Source: Faecalicatena faecalis (GTDB taxonomy: Bacteria; Bacillota; Clostridia; Lachnospirales; Lachnospiraceae). From it: a stretch of 64,000 nucleotides of DNA. This document shows, piece by piece, positions 18,872 to 28,307 of this stretch. A program made the translations under genes and the position numbers. How positions within the stretch are numbered: position 1 is the stretch's first letter; every line of letters starts with the position of its first letter. Below the pieces are notes generated by a model. The model saw only the letters and a list, made by a program, of their open reading frames with translations. It made no database searches and was not told the origin of the DNA. The stretch covers positions 162,560 through 226,559 of the forward strand of contig NZ_JABACJ020000006.1 in NCBI RefSeq assembly GCF_012524165.2. Direction: 5' to 3'.

Positions 18872-20638
18872 ATGAGTACTGGCACAATTAAAAAAGTTGC
18901 AGGTCCTCTGGTTATTGCAGAGGGAATGCGCGATGCGAACATGTTTGACGTGGTTCGTGTAAGTAATCAAAGACTGATTGGCGAAATCATAGAGATACAT
19001 GGCGACGAGGCTTCTATTCAGGTATATGAGGAGACATCTGGACTGGGACCGGGAGAACCGGTTGAGTCAATGGATGTTCCTATGTCTGTAGAGTTGGGGC
19101 CTGGCCTGATTTCAAGTATCTATGATGGAATCCAGAGACCGTTGGATGATATCATGAAGATTTCCGGTAACAATCTGAAACGTGGAGTTGAGGTTCCGTC
19201 TCTGAAGCGTGATCTGAAGTGGGAGTTTGTTCCTACAGCAGCTGTGGGAGATGAGGTAGAAGCCGGAGATGTTATCGGTACGGTTCAGGAGACAATCGTT
19301 GTTCAGCAGAAAATCATGGTACCTTATGGTATCAAAGGAACCATCAAAGAGATCAAAGCTGGAGAGTTTACAGTGGAAGAGACTGTTGCGGTCGTAGAGA
19401 CTGCAGAGGGGGACAAGAATCTGACCCTGATGCAGAAGTGGCCGGTTCGTAAGGGCCGCCCTTACAAGAAGAAACTGCCGCCGGAGATGCCGCTTGTAAC
19501 GGGCCAGCGTGTTATTGATACTTTCTTCCCGATCGCTAAGGGTGGTGTTGCAGCAGTTCCGGGACCTTTCGGAAGCGGTAAGACTGTCATTCAGCATCAG
19601 CTTGCAAAATGGGCAGAAGCAGATATCGTTGTTTATATCGGATGTGGTGAGCGTGGAAATGAGATGACAGACGTTCTGAACGAGTTCCCTGAGTTGAAGG
19701 ACCCGAAGACAGGACAGTCATTGATGGAGAGGACTGTATTGATCGCCAATACGTCTGACATGCCTGTTGCAGCCCGTGAGGCATCTATTTATACAGGAAT
19801 CACAATCGCAGAGTATTTCCGTGATATGGGATTCTCCGTAGCCTTGATGGCAGATTCTACTTCCCGTTGGGCAGAGGCGCTTCGTGAGATGTCAGGACGT
19901 CTGGAAGAGATGCCTGGTGAGGAAGGTTACCCGGCTTATCTGGGAAGCCGTCTTGCACAGTTCTACGAGAGAGCCGGACACGTGATCTGTCTTGGTAAAG
20001 AAGGTAGAGAAGGCGCACTTTCAGCAATTGGTGCCGTATCTCCTCCGGGTGGTGATATTTCCGAGCCGGTTTCACAGGCAACACTTCGTATCGTTAAGGT
20101 GTTCTGGGGACTGGATTCCGCACTTGCATATAAGAGACATTTCCCGGCAATCAACTGGTTGAACAGCTACTCTCTGTATCTGGATGATATGGAAAAGTGG
20201 TTTAATTCACAGGTCGCTCCGGACTGGATGGAGAACCGTCAGAAGATGATGACGCTCCTTCAGGAAGAAGCAGAGTTGGAAGAAATCGTTAAGATGGTTG
20301 GTATGGACGCACTGTCCCCGACTGACCGACTGAAAATGGAAGCAGCACGCTCTATCCGTGAGGACTTCCTGCATCAGAACTCCTTCCATGAGATTGATAC
20401 TTACACCTCATTGAAGAAGCAGCATATGATGATGAAACTGGTAATGGCATTCTATGAGAAGGCTGTAGCAGCGCTTGCAGAAGGTGCTCCGCTTCAGAAA
20501 CTCATCAACATGCCAGTCCGCGAGCAGATCGGACGTTTCAAGTATACTCATGAAGATGAACTCGACAAAGTATACGAAGAAGTGAAGAAAGAGCTGCACG
20601 TAGAGATTGCCAATTCATTAGGGAAGGAGGACTTCTAA
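18872..20638 (+). CDS. ntpA: V-type ATPase catalytic subunit A
   Basis: A 588-residue catalytic subunit of the A3B3 head. The Walker A GPFGSGKT is at 231-238. The non-homologous bulge region lies at about 110-200. Also visible are the [11 protein letters not shown] catalytic Glu motif, the Walker B region [34 protein letters not shown], and [25 protein letters not shown]. Soluble V1 sector, ATP hydrolysis or synthesis. ATG at 18872 with AGGAGG 13-18 bases upstream. Subunit B follows with no gap. Confidence 0.97.
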   Translation: MSTGTIKKVAGPLVIAEGMRDANMFDVVRVSNQRLIGEIIEIHGDEASIQVYEETSGLGPGEPVESMDVPMSVELGPGLISSIYDGIQRPLDDIMKISGNNLKRGVEVPSLKRDLKWEFVPTAAVGDEVEAGDVIGTVQETIVVQQKIMVPYGIKGTIKEIKAGEFTVEETVAVVETAEGDKNLTLMQKWPVRKGRPYKKKLPPEMPLVTGQRVIDTFFPIAKGGVAAVPGPFGSGKTVIQHQLAKWAEADIVVYIGCGERGNEMTDVLNEFPELKDPKTGQSLMERTVLIANTSDMPVAAREASIYTGITIAEYFRDMGFSVALMADSTSRWAEALREMSGRLEEMPGEEGYPAYLGSRLAQFYERAGHVICLGKEGREGALSAIGAVSPPGGDISEPVSQATLRIVKVFWGLDSALAYKRHFPAINWLNSYSLYLDDMEKWFNSQVAPDWMENRQKMMTLLQEEAELEEIVKMVGMDALSPTDRLKMEAARSIREDFLHQNSFHEIDTYTSLKKQHMMMKLVMAFYEKAVAALAEGAPLQKLINMPVREQIGRFKYTHEDELDKVYEEVKKELHVEIANSLGKEDF

Positions 20639-22012
20639 ATGCCAAAAGAGTATAGAACCATACAAGAAGTAGCCGGCCCTCTGATGTTAGTGCGCGGCGT
20701 AGAGAATGTCTCCTATGATGAATTGGGAGAGATTGAGCTTGCAAGCGGTGAGACACGCCGTTGTAAGGTACTGGAGATCAACGGAAGTGACGCTCTGGTA
20801 CAGTTGTTTGAAAGTGCAACAGGTATTAACCTGTCTAACAGTAAAGTACGTTTCCTGGGACGAAGCATGGAGCTTGGTGTATCAGAAGATATGCTGGGAC
20901 GTGTCTTCGATGGTCTGGGACGTCCGATCGATGAAGGACCGGAGATTTTACCGGATGCCCGTATGGACATCAACGGCCTTCCGATGAACCCGGCAGCAAG
21001 AAGCTACCCGGAAGAGTTTATCCAGACAGGTGTATCAGCGATTGATGGTCTGAATACACTGGTACGTGGACAGAAGCTGCCTATTTTCTCAGCTTCCGGT
21101 CTTCCGCATGCGCAGCTTGCAGCACAGATCGCAAGACAGGCAAAGGTTCTTGGAACAGATGAGAACTTCGCCGTTGTATTTGCAGCAATGGGTATCACAT
21201 TCGAGGAATCTAACTTCTTCATTGAAAGTTTTAAAGAGACAGGAGCAATTGACAGAACAGTCTTGTTCGTCAACCTGGCAAATGACCCTGCTATCGAGCG
21301 TATCGCAACACCGCGTATGGCGCTGACAGCAGCAGAATATCTGGCATTTGAAAAGGATATGCACGTTCTTGTTATCCTGACCGATATCACGAACTATGCA
21401 GACGCCCTGCGTGAGGTTTCTGCCGCACGTAAGGAGGTTCCGGGACGCCGTGGATATCCTGGATATATGTATACTGACCTTGCTTCTCTGTATGAGAGAG
21501 CAGGACGTCAGAACGGCAAGAAGGGAAGTATCACAATGATCCCGATCCTGACCATGCCTGAGGATGATAAGACTCATCCGATCCCTGACCTGACAGGTTA
21601 TATCACAGAGGGACAGATCATCCTGAGCCGTGATCTTTACAGAAAAGGTATTACACCTCCAATCGATGTACTGCCGTCTCTGTCACGTTTGAAGGATAAA
21701 GGTATTGGCGAAGGTAAGACTCGTGCGGATCATTCCAACACGATGAACCAGCTCTTTGCAGCTTATGCCCGTGGTAAAGATGCGAAGGAATTGATGGTTA
21801 TCTTGGGTGAAGCGGCCCTGACAGACATTGACCTCGTGTATGCAAAATTTGCAGATGCATTTGAGGCAGAGTATGTATCCCAGGGATACAATACTGACCG
21901 TGGAATCGAGGAGACACTGGATATTGGATGGAAATTACTCTCTATGCTGCCGAGAACAGAGTTGAAGCGTATTGATGATAAGTTCCTGGATCAGTATTAT
22001 CAGGGACAGTAA
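20639..22012 (+). CDS. ntpB: V-type ATPase subunit B
   Basis: A 457-residue non-catalytic nucleotide-binding-fold subunit of the head. It lacks a canonical P-loop ([13 protein letters not shown] replaces it), as B subunits do. Family text: [45 protein letters not shown] and [35 protein letters not shown]. It starts immediately after the ntpA stop codon, with GGAGG inside the end of ntpA. Confidence 0.97.
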   Translation: MPKEYRTIQEVAGPLMLVRGVENVSYDELGEIELASGETRRCKVLEINGSDALVQLFESATGINLSNSKVRFLGRSMELGVSEDMLGRVFDGLGRPIDEGPEILPDARMDINGLPMNPAARSYPEEFIQTGVSAIDGLNTLVRGQKLPIFSASGLPHAQLAAQIARQAKVLGTDENFAVVFAAMGITFEESNFFIESFKETGAIDRTVLFVNLANDPAIERIATPRMALTAAEYLAFEKDMHVLVILTDITNYADALREVSAARKEVPGRRGYPGYMYTDLASLYERAGRQNGKKGSITMIPILTMPEDDKTHPIPDLTGYITEGQIILSRDLYRKGITPPIDVLPSLSRLKDKGIGEGKTRADHSNTMNQLFAAYARGKDAKELMVILGEAALTDIDLVYAKFADAFEAEYVSQGYNTDRGIEETLDIGWKLLSMLPRTELKRIDDKFLDQYYQGQ

Positions 22013-22027
22013 TAGGTGGAGACACTT

Positions 22028-22064
22028 TACAACTAAGGCTTGAAAAGACCAAGCCTAAGTTGTA
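22028..22064 (+). repeat. V-ATPase intergenic hairpin, type b, copy 3
   Basis: TACAACTAAGGCTTG pairs with CAAGCCTAAGTTGTA around AAAAGAC. The upper stem differs from the other copies by two changes that both keep pairing (GGCTTG/CAAGCC). There is no type a partner here. It precedes the subunit D ribosome binding site. Confidence 0.88.
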
Positions 22065-22092
22065 TAAGCAGCAGAAGGAGAGGTGAGTATAT

Positions 22093-22764
22093 TTGGCATC
22101 CACACAAGTGAACCCGACCCGTATGGAGCTGACGCGTCTGAAGAAGAAGCGTATCACAGCAATCAGGGGCCACAAATTGTTGAAGGATAAACGTGACGAA
22201 TTAATGCGTCGGTATCTGGATCTGGTAAGGGAGAACATGGAAGTGCGTTTACGGGTGGAAAAGGGAATCCTTTCTGCCAATAAGAACTTTGTCATAGCCA
22301 AAGCAGGCATGTCAGAGGCGGCTTTAAATACAGCCCTCATGGCACCGAAGCAGGAGATCAACTTAAACTGCGGCGAGCAGAATGTCATGAGTGTAAATAT
22401 ACCGACCTTTGATTACAAAACAAGGACAGCAGATGAAAATGATATCTACTCCTATGGTTTTGCATTTACGTCCAGTGATCTGGATGGGGCTGTAAAATCT
22501 CTGGCAGATATCCTGCCGGACATGATCAGGCTTGCGGAATGTGAGAAAGCATGTCAGCTGATGGCAGCAGAGATCGAGAAGACAAGAAGACGTGTAAACG
22601 CTCTGGAACATGTTATCATTCCAGAGACAGAAAAGAATATCAAGTATATCACGATGAAGTTGGACGAGAATGAGAGAAGTACTCAGATCCGTCTGATGAA
22701 GGTGAAAGATATGATGCTTGAGGAAGCACATCATTACAAAGAAAAAGAAGAATGCATGGCTTAA
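22093..22764 (+). CDS. ntpD: V-type ATPase subunit D (rotor axle)
   Basis: A 223-residue protein. The N- and C-terminal long helices (MELTRLKKKRITAIRGHKLLKDKRDELMRRY and RVNALEHVIIPETEKNIKYITMKLDENERS) form the coiled-coil central shaft. TTG start at 22093 after AAGGAGAGGTGA. It is the last operon gene, followed by a terminator. Confidence 0.95.
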   Translation: MASTQVNPTRMELTRLKKKRITAIRGHKLLKDKRDELMRRYLDLVRENMEVRLRVEKGILSANKNFVIAKAGMSEAALNTALMAPKQEINLNCGEQNVMSVNIPTFDYKTRTADENDIYSYGFAFTSSDLDGAVKSLADILPDMIRLAECEKACQLMAAEIEKTRRRVNALEHVIIPETEKNIKYITMKLDENERSTQIRLMKVKDMMLEEAHHYKEKEECMA

Positions 22765-22777
22765 ATTGAGAGATATG

Positions 22778-22837
22778 AACAGCCGTTGTGAGGCTGATAC
22801 TATGAGAAAGAGGTATCAGTTTTGCGACGGCTGTTTT
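22778..22837 (+). terminator. Terminator of the V-ATPase operon
   Basis: AACAGCCGT pairs with ACGGCTGTT and encloses a second pairing CTGATAC/GTATCAG. A TTTT tract follows. It lies 14 bases after the ntpD stop. Confidence 0.85.
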
Positions 22838-23155
22838 ATGTTGAAAAGGAATTTATCAAGGCAAGTACGAAAGGGAGGGAATGACAGGGTACCTTTTGTG
22901 TTATATAGCTTCGGAGATATATCTAGGGGCAGAAATGAAGAGAAATCCATCAATATTTTATACATTATTAATTGTATTCTATCAGGAAACGTGCTAATCT
23001 GAACCTATCAAAATGGCAGGCATATCCGCCAACTCACGGCCATTTGACATCTCATTTCGGTGTTTCAGTTTCGAAACAGATTCCGTGAATGAAATAGCAG
23101 TACCAAGTGAAATAAAATAAGAAAAAGCAGAAGAAAAAGAAAGGAGTATCTGCCT
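22838..23155. other. Intergenic region without a recognisable gene
   Basis: About 318 bases between the V-ATPase terminator and a decayed transposase-like gene. I see no convincing coding frame, promoter or RNA. An AAAGGAG site at its right end belongs to the pseudogene. Confidence 0.5.
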
Positions 23156-23712
23156 ATGAAGAAAGGGCTGAAGGACTATTTTCCACAGATTAGAACACAT
23201 TGTTGATTACGGATATTGTTGTTGAGCTTGGAGATGGAAGTATGGCAAATGTAGAAATACAGATGATTGGTTATGCCTTTCCGGGACAGAGGGGAGCGTG
23301 TTATTCAGCAGATTTACTTCTAAGACAGTATAAACGTGTGCGTGGAAAAAAGAAAAAGAAGTTTACATATCAAGAAATGAAGACAGTTTATACCATTGTG
23401 TTTTTTGAAAAAAGTACGCCTGAGTTTTAGGCGTTGAAAGAAGAATATATCCATCGGGCAAAGCAGGTTTTTAATACTGGATTAACGCTAAATATGCTTC
23501 AGGAGTACATTTCAAAGGAGCTGCAGGAGATAGACAGGAATACAGTACAGTATATGATAGAAGAACAGCAGGAACGGATCGATGCGATGGAAAAAGAGAA
23601 TGAAGAATTAGAAAGAAGGAATAAGATGCAGCAGGAACAGCTTGAAGCAATGGAAAGTGAGATAATCGAATTAAGAAAGATGGTAGAAAAGCTGTCAGGT
23701 ATGCAAAAGTAG
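23156..23712 (+). pseudogene. Decayed PD-(D/E)XK nuclease family transposase (Rpn-like)
   Basis: Three pieces of one ancestral gene remain. A true-looking start with AAAGGAG gives MKKGLKDYFPQIRTHC and stops. After an apparent internal deletion the core reads on in another frame (LITDIVVELGDGSMANVEIQ, YAFPGQRGACYSADLLLRQYK, VYTIVFFEKSTPEF). A stop follows, and then a C-terminal helical part (HRAKQVFNTGLTLNMLQEY... coiled Glu/Gln-rich tail to 23712). Intact Lachnospiraceae relatives are several hundred residues. The deletion removes the segment between the N terminus and the nuclease core, so it should be inactive. Confidence 0.75.
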
Positions 23713-23895
23713 AATGTGTTCAATGAAACAGGTATTATAAAATCGGCGTTCAAGTGAGGACGTCGATTTTTTACAGTTAAAAAGTTGGTTCTCTCTATAA
23801 ATTAAGTTAGAATATAATCAGACAACGTCATATGAACGGTTTTGCTGTGCATGCATATACTAACCATATAATGTCTTGAAATGGAAGTGTGTATT

Positions 23896-24525
23896 ATGAA
23901 TCCAAAACTGCCGTATTACATGGCATACCCAATGCCGCTTGCTTATGATGATGAGAAGATTGAGCGCAGGGACTATGAGTATATGAAAAGCCTCTATCCG
24001 GTAATGGCGAAAAAGGTCCTTCCGTATGTGGAAGAGGAATGTGACAGAATGGAATATCAGTGCAGCATGATGTATGATGAATATCCAGATCAACTGCAGC
24101 TTCGTATGATGAGTAACCGGATTTATGATAATGTACTTAAACATGAGAAGTTCTTTTTTGGAGATGAGTTTGGAGATTTCGAAGATGAAATGGAAGAACA
24201 GCAGATCCGCTTCCCAGGCCGTCCCCAGCCAGGTGGTCCAGGCCGCCCGCCACAACCAGGTCCAGGCCGCCCACCACAGCCGGGTCCAGGCCGCCCGCCA
24301 CAACCAGGTCCAGGCCGCCCACCACAGCCGGGTCCAGGCCGCCCGCCACAGCCGGGTCCGGGTCGTCCGCCACAGCCGGGTCCGGGCCGTCCGCCGCAGC
24401 CAGGCCCAGGCCGTCCACCGCAAGGGAATCAGAACTGGCTCCGTGATTTGATTCAGGTATTGTTATACCAGGAACTTTTCAAACGCAGATGTGATAACCG
24501 CCGTTGTGACCGAAGATTTTACTAA
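23896..24525 (+). CDS. Proline-rich repeat protein (PGRPPQPG repeats), possibly a spore-surface protein
   Basis: A 209-residue protein. Residues 1-105 form an acidic, Tyr/Met-rich domain (YYMAYPMPLAYDDE, VEEECDRMEYQCSMMYDEYP). Residues 107-176 are a degenerate first unit plus seven full and one partial copy of PGRPPQPG. The tail is basic and Cys/Arg-rich (FKRRCDNRRCDRRFY). I know no function. The 'VEEECDRMEY...MYDEYP' pattern recalls proteins often seen in spore-forming Clostridia, so a coat or exosporium role is a guess. There is no signal peptide. The start choice (23896 rather than 23881) rests on a weak GGAAGTG site. Confidence 0.75.
   Translation: MNPKLPYYMAYPMPLAYDDEKIERRDYEYMKSLYPVMAKKVLPYVEEECDRMEYQCSMMYDEYPDQLQLRMMSNRIYDNVLKHEKFFFGDEFGDFEDEMEEQQIRFPGRPQPGGPGRPPQPGPGRPPQPGPGRPPQPGPGRPPQPGPGRPPQPGPGRPPQPGPGRPPQPGPGRPPQGNQNWLRDLIQVLLYQELFKRRCDNRRCDRRFY
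24214..24423 (+). repeat. 24-bp tandem repeat coding for PGRPPQPG
   Basis: Almost nine in-frame 24-bp units inside the proline-rich gene. Unit 1 is divergent. Synonymous changes (CCG/CCA, GGC/GGT) mark individual units, and units 2 and 4 are alike, as are 3 and 5, which suggests duplication in blocks of two. Copy number is likely to vary between strains. Confidence 0.9.
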
Positions 24526-24553
24526 TCTGCAAATATATGTTATAATATTTGCA
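24518..24553 (+). promoter_or_regulatory. Putative shikimate kinase promoter overlapped by a perfect palindrome
   Basis: TTTACT (24518-24523), a 17-bp spacer and TATAAT (24541-24546). A 9-bp perfect inverted repeat, TGCAAATAT / ATATTTGCA (24528-24553), spans the spacer and -10, which is where a repressor would bind. The regulator is unknown. Confidence 0.55.
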
Positions 24554-24629
24554 CTTGGTGCAATTTTATGAGCCTGGTGTAAAAAAAGTATTGTGATTAT
24601 AATTGGGATAAAGCAGGGTGGATGTACTT

Positions 24630-25139
24630 ATGAAAAATAATTTTATTTTTATAGGAATGCCTGCCGTGGGCAAGAGCACGGTAGGTGTTGTTGTTGCAAA
24701 AAGACTCGGAATGAAATTTATTGACACGGATCTTTTGATCCAGGAGCAAGAAAATCGACTCCTGCGTGAGATTATCGCAGATGTTGGAGAAGACGGATTC
24801 CTAAGGATTGAAAATCAGGTCAATCGGGATGTGAATGCGGAGAATGCAGTGATTTCACCGGGCGGAAGTGTGGTCTACTGCGAAGAGGCTATGCAGCATT
24901 TTAAAGAAATTGGAACAGTTGTATATTTAAAGGCTTCTTATCAAACAATAAAAAGAAGGATTCGCAGTCCCAAAAAGAGAGGGGTTGTCTTAAGAGAAGG
25001 GCAGACCTTTAAGGACCTGTATCATGAGAGAACAGAGCTGTTTGAAAAGTATGCGGATATTACCATCTGTGAGGACGGATGCCGGATTGAAGAGACGATA
25101 GAAAACGTGCTCGATGCGGTGGAAAGTCTTGGTAAATAG
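24630..25139 (+). CDS. aroK: Shikimate kinase
   Basis: A 169-residue P-loop kinase that phosphorylates shikimate at O3 in the chorismate pathway. P-loop GMPAVGKST at 9-17; Asp32 and Asp34 in FIDTDLL; Arg59 in GFLRIEN; a GG motif in SPGGSVVY; lid Arg in KKRGVVLREG; and an ERTELFEKYADI segment near 130-140. It is the only aro gene here, so pathway context is missing. A start at ATG 24630 gives the expected N terminus; an upstream GTG would add four residues. Confidence 0.85.
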   Translation: MKNNFIFIGMPAVGKSTVGVVVAKRLGMKFIDTDLLIQEQENRLLREIIADVGEDGFLRIENQVNRDVNAENAVISPGGSVVYCEEAMQHFKEIGTVVYLKASYQTIKRRIRSPKKRGVVLREGQTFKDLYHERTELFEKYADITICEDGCRIEETIENVLDAVESLGK

Positions 25140-25170
25140 GTGCTTTACAGGTATCGAAGGAAAAAATGAT

Positions 25171-25198
25171 TTTACAAATGTTTATTTTATGGTATAAT
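25171..25198 (+). promoter_or_regulatory. Promoter of murA
   Basis: TTTACA (25171-25176), a 16-bp spacer and TATAAT (25193-25198) preceded by TGG, an extended -10. It gives a leader of about 85 nt with no clear structure. Confidence 0.65.
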
Positions 25199-25289
25199 AA
25201 CTTCGCATATCTAAGATTAGGCTTGAATGTAACAGGGGAATAAATGATAAGGGATCACGATAACAATATCGGATAATTGAGGTGCGTTT

Positions 25290-26582
25290 ATGGAGCAATA
25301 TATTATTAAAGGCGGCAGTCCGCTTGTAGGGGAAGTCGAGATAGGCGGCGCCAAGAATGCAGCACTTGCAATTCTGGCGGCGGCGATTATGACGGATGAG
25401 ACTGTACTGATTGACAACCTGCCTGATGTAAATGATATCAATGTAATGTTAGAGGCAATTGCAGGAATAGGAGCCATGGTACAGAGGATTGACCGACATA
25501 CAGTCAAGATCAACGGGAGTACGATCGGCGACTTTAATATCGAATATGATTACATTAAGAAGATTAGGGCATCCTACTATCTGCTGGGGGCACTGCTTGG
25601 TAAGTACAAGAGGGCAGAGGTAGCTCTCCCGGGCGGATGTAATATCGGTAGCCGTCCGATCGACCAGCATTTGAAGGGGTTCCGTGCTCTGGGTGCGGAT
25701 GTTGACATTGAGCACGGTAAGATTGTGGCCGAGGCAGACGTTCTGAGAGGAACTCATCTTTATTTTGACGTAGTAACAGTAGGGGCTACAATCAATGTGA
25801 TGATGGCAGCAGCTATGGCTGATGGCATTACGATTATGGAGAATGTTGCGAAGGAGCCACATGTCGTTGACGTGGCCAACTTCTTGAACAGTATGGGCGC
25901 TAATATCAGAGGAGCCGGAACAGATGTGATTAAGATCCGTGGTGTGAAATCACTGCATAAGACCGAGTATTCCATTATCCCGGACCAGATTGAGGCGGGA
26001 ACCTTTATGTTCGCCGCAGCGGCAACGAAAGGTGATGTTACTGTTCTGAATGTCATTCCGAAGCATTTAGATGCGACGATTTCCAAGCTTGTGGATATTG
26101 GGTGCGAGGTGGAAGAGTTTGACGACGCCGTGCGTGTCGTGGCAAAAGACAGACTGCGTTCTACGCAGGTGAAGACCCTTCCTTATCCAGGATATCCGAC
26201 TGACATGCAGCCACAGATCGGTGTGACTCTTGCCCTGGCAAGGGGAACAAGTACAATTACAGAGAGTATTTTTGAAAATCGTTTCAAATACCTAGACGAG
26301 CTGGCAAGAATGGGAGCTGTAATTAAAGTCGAAGGCAATTCCGCAACGATTGAGGGCGTGGAGGCACTTTCAGGTGCACGGGTAAGCGCTCCAGATCTTC
26401 GTGCAGGAGCCGCACTTTGTATCGCAGGACTGGCAACAGATGGAATCACGATTATCGATGATATCGTTTATATCCAGAGAGGATATGAGAGATTTGAGGA
26501 GAAGCTCCGCGGACTGGGCGGCATTATTGAGAAAGTGTCCAGCGAGAAGGAGATTCAGAAGTTCAAACTGAAAGTGAGTTAA
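25290..26582 (+). CDS. murA: UDP-N-acetylglucosamine 1-carboxyvinyltransferase
   Basis: A 430-residue enzyme of the EPSP-synthase fold that adds enolpyruvate from PEP to UDP-GlcNAc, the first committed step of peptidoglycan synthesis. The catalytic Cys117 is in LPGGCNIGSRPID, so a fosfomycin-sensitive type is expected. Lys22-Asn23 of GGAKNAAL are present, as is the C-terminal DLRAGAALCIAGL motif. Cytoplasmic. A second murA copy, common in Firmicutes, is not in this window. The start has GAGGTG upstream. Confidence 0.96.
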   Translation: MEQYIIKGGSPLVGEVEIGGAKNAALAILAAAIMTDETVLIDNLPDVNDINVMLEAIAGIGAMVQRIDRHTVKINGSTIGDFNIEYDYIKKIRASYYLLGALLGKYKRAEVALPGGCNIGSRPIDQHLKGFRALGADVDIEHGKIVAEADVLRGTHLYFDVVTVGATINVMMAAAMADGITIMENVAKEPHVVDVANFLNSMGANIRGAGTDVIKIRGVKSLHKTEYSIIPDQIEAGTFMFAAAATKGDVTVLNVIPKHLDATISKLVDIGCEVEEFDDAVRVVAKDRLRSTQVKTLPYPGYPTDMQPQIGVTLALARGTSTITESIFENRFKYLDELARMGAVIKVEGNSATIEGVEALSGARVSAPDLRAGAALCIAGLATDGITIIDDIVYIQRGYERFEEKLRGLGGIIEKVSSEKEIQKFKLKVS

Positions 26583-26696
26583 GGAATCCCCAGTAAGGCT
26601 TGGAGCATCACTTTCTATCATGAACGATGTGATTCAGAGGTAATAGCAGATTGGAATTACTGATATTAAAATTGCAAATATTAGATTTACGCGAAT

Positions 26697-26729
26697 AAAA
26701 GCGGGGAATGGAGGCATTTCTCGCTTTTG
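26697..26729 (+). terminator. Terminator downstream of murA
   Basis: AAAAGCG pairs with CGCTTTT, with inner GAA/TTC pairs. The 3' arm provides the T run. It lies about 115 bases after the murA stop. Confidence 0.65.
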
Positions 26730-26861
26730 TTATATGGAGAATGATTCTGGATGCAGAATCATTCAATAAGGGTTGACTTTTGCTCCATGGTATGTAATGG
26801 TCATTGTATATGAAAAAGAAGTTGGATTGGGTATTTCGTTACGGATGAGGAGGCTTGGAGC

Positions 26862-28307
26862 ATGGGCAGCGACAGGTATGATGAGGAACGGCGGAGACAG
26901 CGGATCATGAAGCGCAGGAGGCAGGTGCGCCGCAGGATGTTAATGGTACTGGGAGGTGGAGCCCTGCTGATTGTTGCAGTCATCGGACTAAGTATTGCAG
27001 GGGTAAAGCGCCACGCTGCAAAAAAGAGGCTGGCGGAGGGAAAAGAAGTCATTCAGGCTTGTTATGATACTTTTTTAAAGACTCAGGATGGTGCTGTAGA
27101 AACACTGGCCGATAATGGGAAGAAGGCGGACGCCTTTGCAGACTGGTTTTTGGAGATGTATCCTGATGCAAAGAATGCTGTTCTGCAGAAAGCGTCCAAG
27201 GGAAAAGTGACGGAGAAGGATATCTATGCAGCGGCAGGTGAGACTATGCATGTAGTCCATGATAGATATAATGGGTATCTGGATGATGCAGGGACGGCGA
27301 AAAAGCATGGAATCTATTACAAGGACAGTCAATCAAAAAAGACAGCAGAAGTGTTGATTGCCGGAGACCTTTGTTTTGCCGAGGATGGATTTGTGCTGGA
27401 TCACTATGATGAGGTGAAGGATTTGTCAAAATGTATCTCACCGGAGATATTGAAGATGACGAATGCAGCGGATGTGTTTTATCTCAATCATGAGTACTCC
27501 ATTAGCGACCGCGGGGAACCTCTGGAAGGGAAGCTGTACACATTTCGGGCAAAGCCGGAGCGAATGGAGCTTTTAAAAGAGATGGGGACAGACCTGGTGT
27601 CTCTGGCGAACAATCATGTATATGACTATGGGGAAGATGCGTTGCTTGACACATTAGACCTTTTGAAGAAAGCAGAGATTCCATATGTCGGGGGAGGACA
27701 TAACATAAAGGAGGCCGAAAGTCCGGTCTATTTCGTGATAAATGGCATTAAGGTCGGATTTACTGCGGCATCCAATGCGGAAATCGTATATTATACGCCA
27801 GCAGCGGGGAAGGATTCTCCTGGAATCATGGAGGCTTATGATACGACGGAATATCAGAAAGAGATCAAGGAGGCGGCCGGACAGTGTGACTATCTGATTG
27901 CATATATCCACTGGGGGCCGGAGGATACGAATACTTATGAGCAGTATCAGCATGACCAGGGGAAGGAATTCTTAGATGCTGGTGCAGATATTGTGGTGGG
28001 TGGACACCCTCATGTGCTCCAGGGCATGGAATACATAGATGGAAAGCCAGTGATCTACAGTATGGGAGATTTTTGGTTCAATGATGAGACGAAGTATACC
28101 GGGCTTCTCAAGCTCGATATCCAGGCGGAGGGGCTAAAGGAAATGTCATTTGTGCCCTGCCTGCAGACGGAATATACGACACAGTATATTAAAGATAAGA
28201 GTGAGCAGGCAGAGTTCTACGAGTTTTTTGAGGGGCTTTCCCCGAATCTGGAAATAGATAAGAAAGGTGTATTTAAAGAGGTAAAAGAGAAAGATGGACA
28301 ATCATGA
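26862..28307 (+). CDS. CapA family protein (metallophosphatase-like)
   Basis: A 481-residue protein with a basic N terminus and one TM (about 27-47), then an extracytoplasmic linker. A PGA_cap domain (about 165-425) shows calcineurin-like motifs: AGDLCFAEDG, FYLNHEYSI, LANNHVYDYG, AYIHWGPED, GGHPHVLQG and YSMGDFWFN. Such domains resemble poly-gamma-glutamate synthesis protein CapA, but no capB/capC is present, so capsule synthesis is not supported. A metal-dependent hydrolase on the cell surface is more neutral. It overlaps the next gene by 14 nt. Confidence 0.87.
   Translation: MGSDRYDEERRRQRIMKRRRQVRRRMLMVLGGGALLIVAVIGLSIAGVKRHAAKKRLAEGKEVIQACYDTFLKTQDGAVETLADNGKKADAFADWFLEMYPDAKNAVLQKASKGKVTEKDIYAAAGETMHVVHDRYNGYLDDAGTAKKHGIYYKDSQSKKTAEVLIAGDLCFAEDGFVLDHYDEVKDLSKCISPEILKMTNAADVFYLNHEYSISDRGEPLEGKLYTFRAKPERMELLKEMGTDLVSLANNHVYDYGEDALLDTLDLLKKAEIPYVGGGHNIKEAESPVYFVINGIKVGFTAASNAEIVYYTPAAGKDSPGIMEAYDTTEYQKEIKEAAGQCDYLIAYIHWGPEDTNTYEQYQHDQGKEFLDAGADIVVGGHPHVLQGMEYIDGKPVIYSMGDFWFNDETKYTGLLKLDIQAEGLKEMSFVPCLQTEYTTQYIKDKSEQAEFYEFFEGLSPNLEIDKKGVFKEVKEKDGQS

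Noticed and set aside
22994..23200. 68-codon minus-strand open frame after the V-ATPase operon
   Set aside because: No ribosome binding site or recognised family; it crosses into the start of the decayed transposase gene.
23860..24423. Minus-strand frame of W/R/L repeats opposite the proline-rich gene
   Set aside because: Antisense shadow of the 24-bp tandem repeat; no ribosome binding site or sensible protein composition.
24214..24423. CRISPR-like spaced repeats
   Set aside because: The 24-bp units are contiguous, in frame and code for PGRPPQPG; there are no spacers and no cas genes.
26862..28307. Poly-gamma-glutamate capsule locus
   Set aside because: A CapA-like domain stands alone, without capB, capC or capD; the neighbour is an acetyltransferase.
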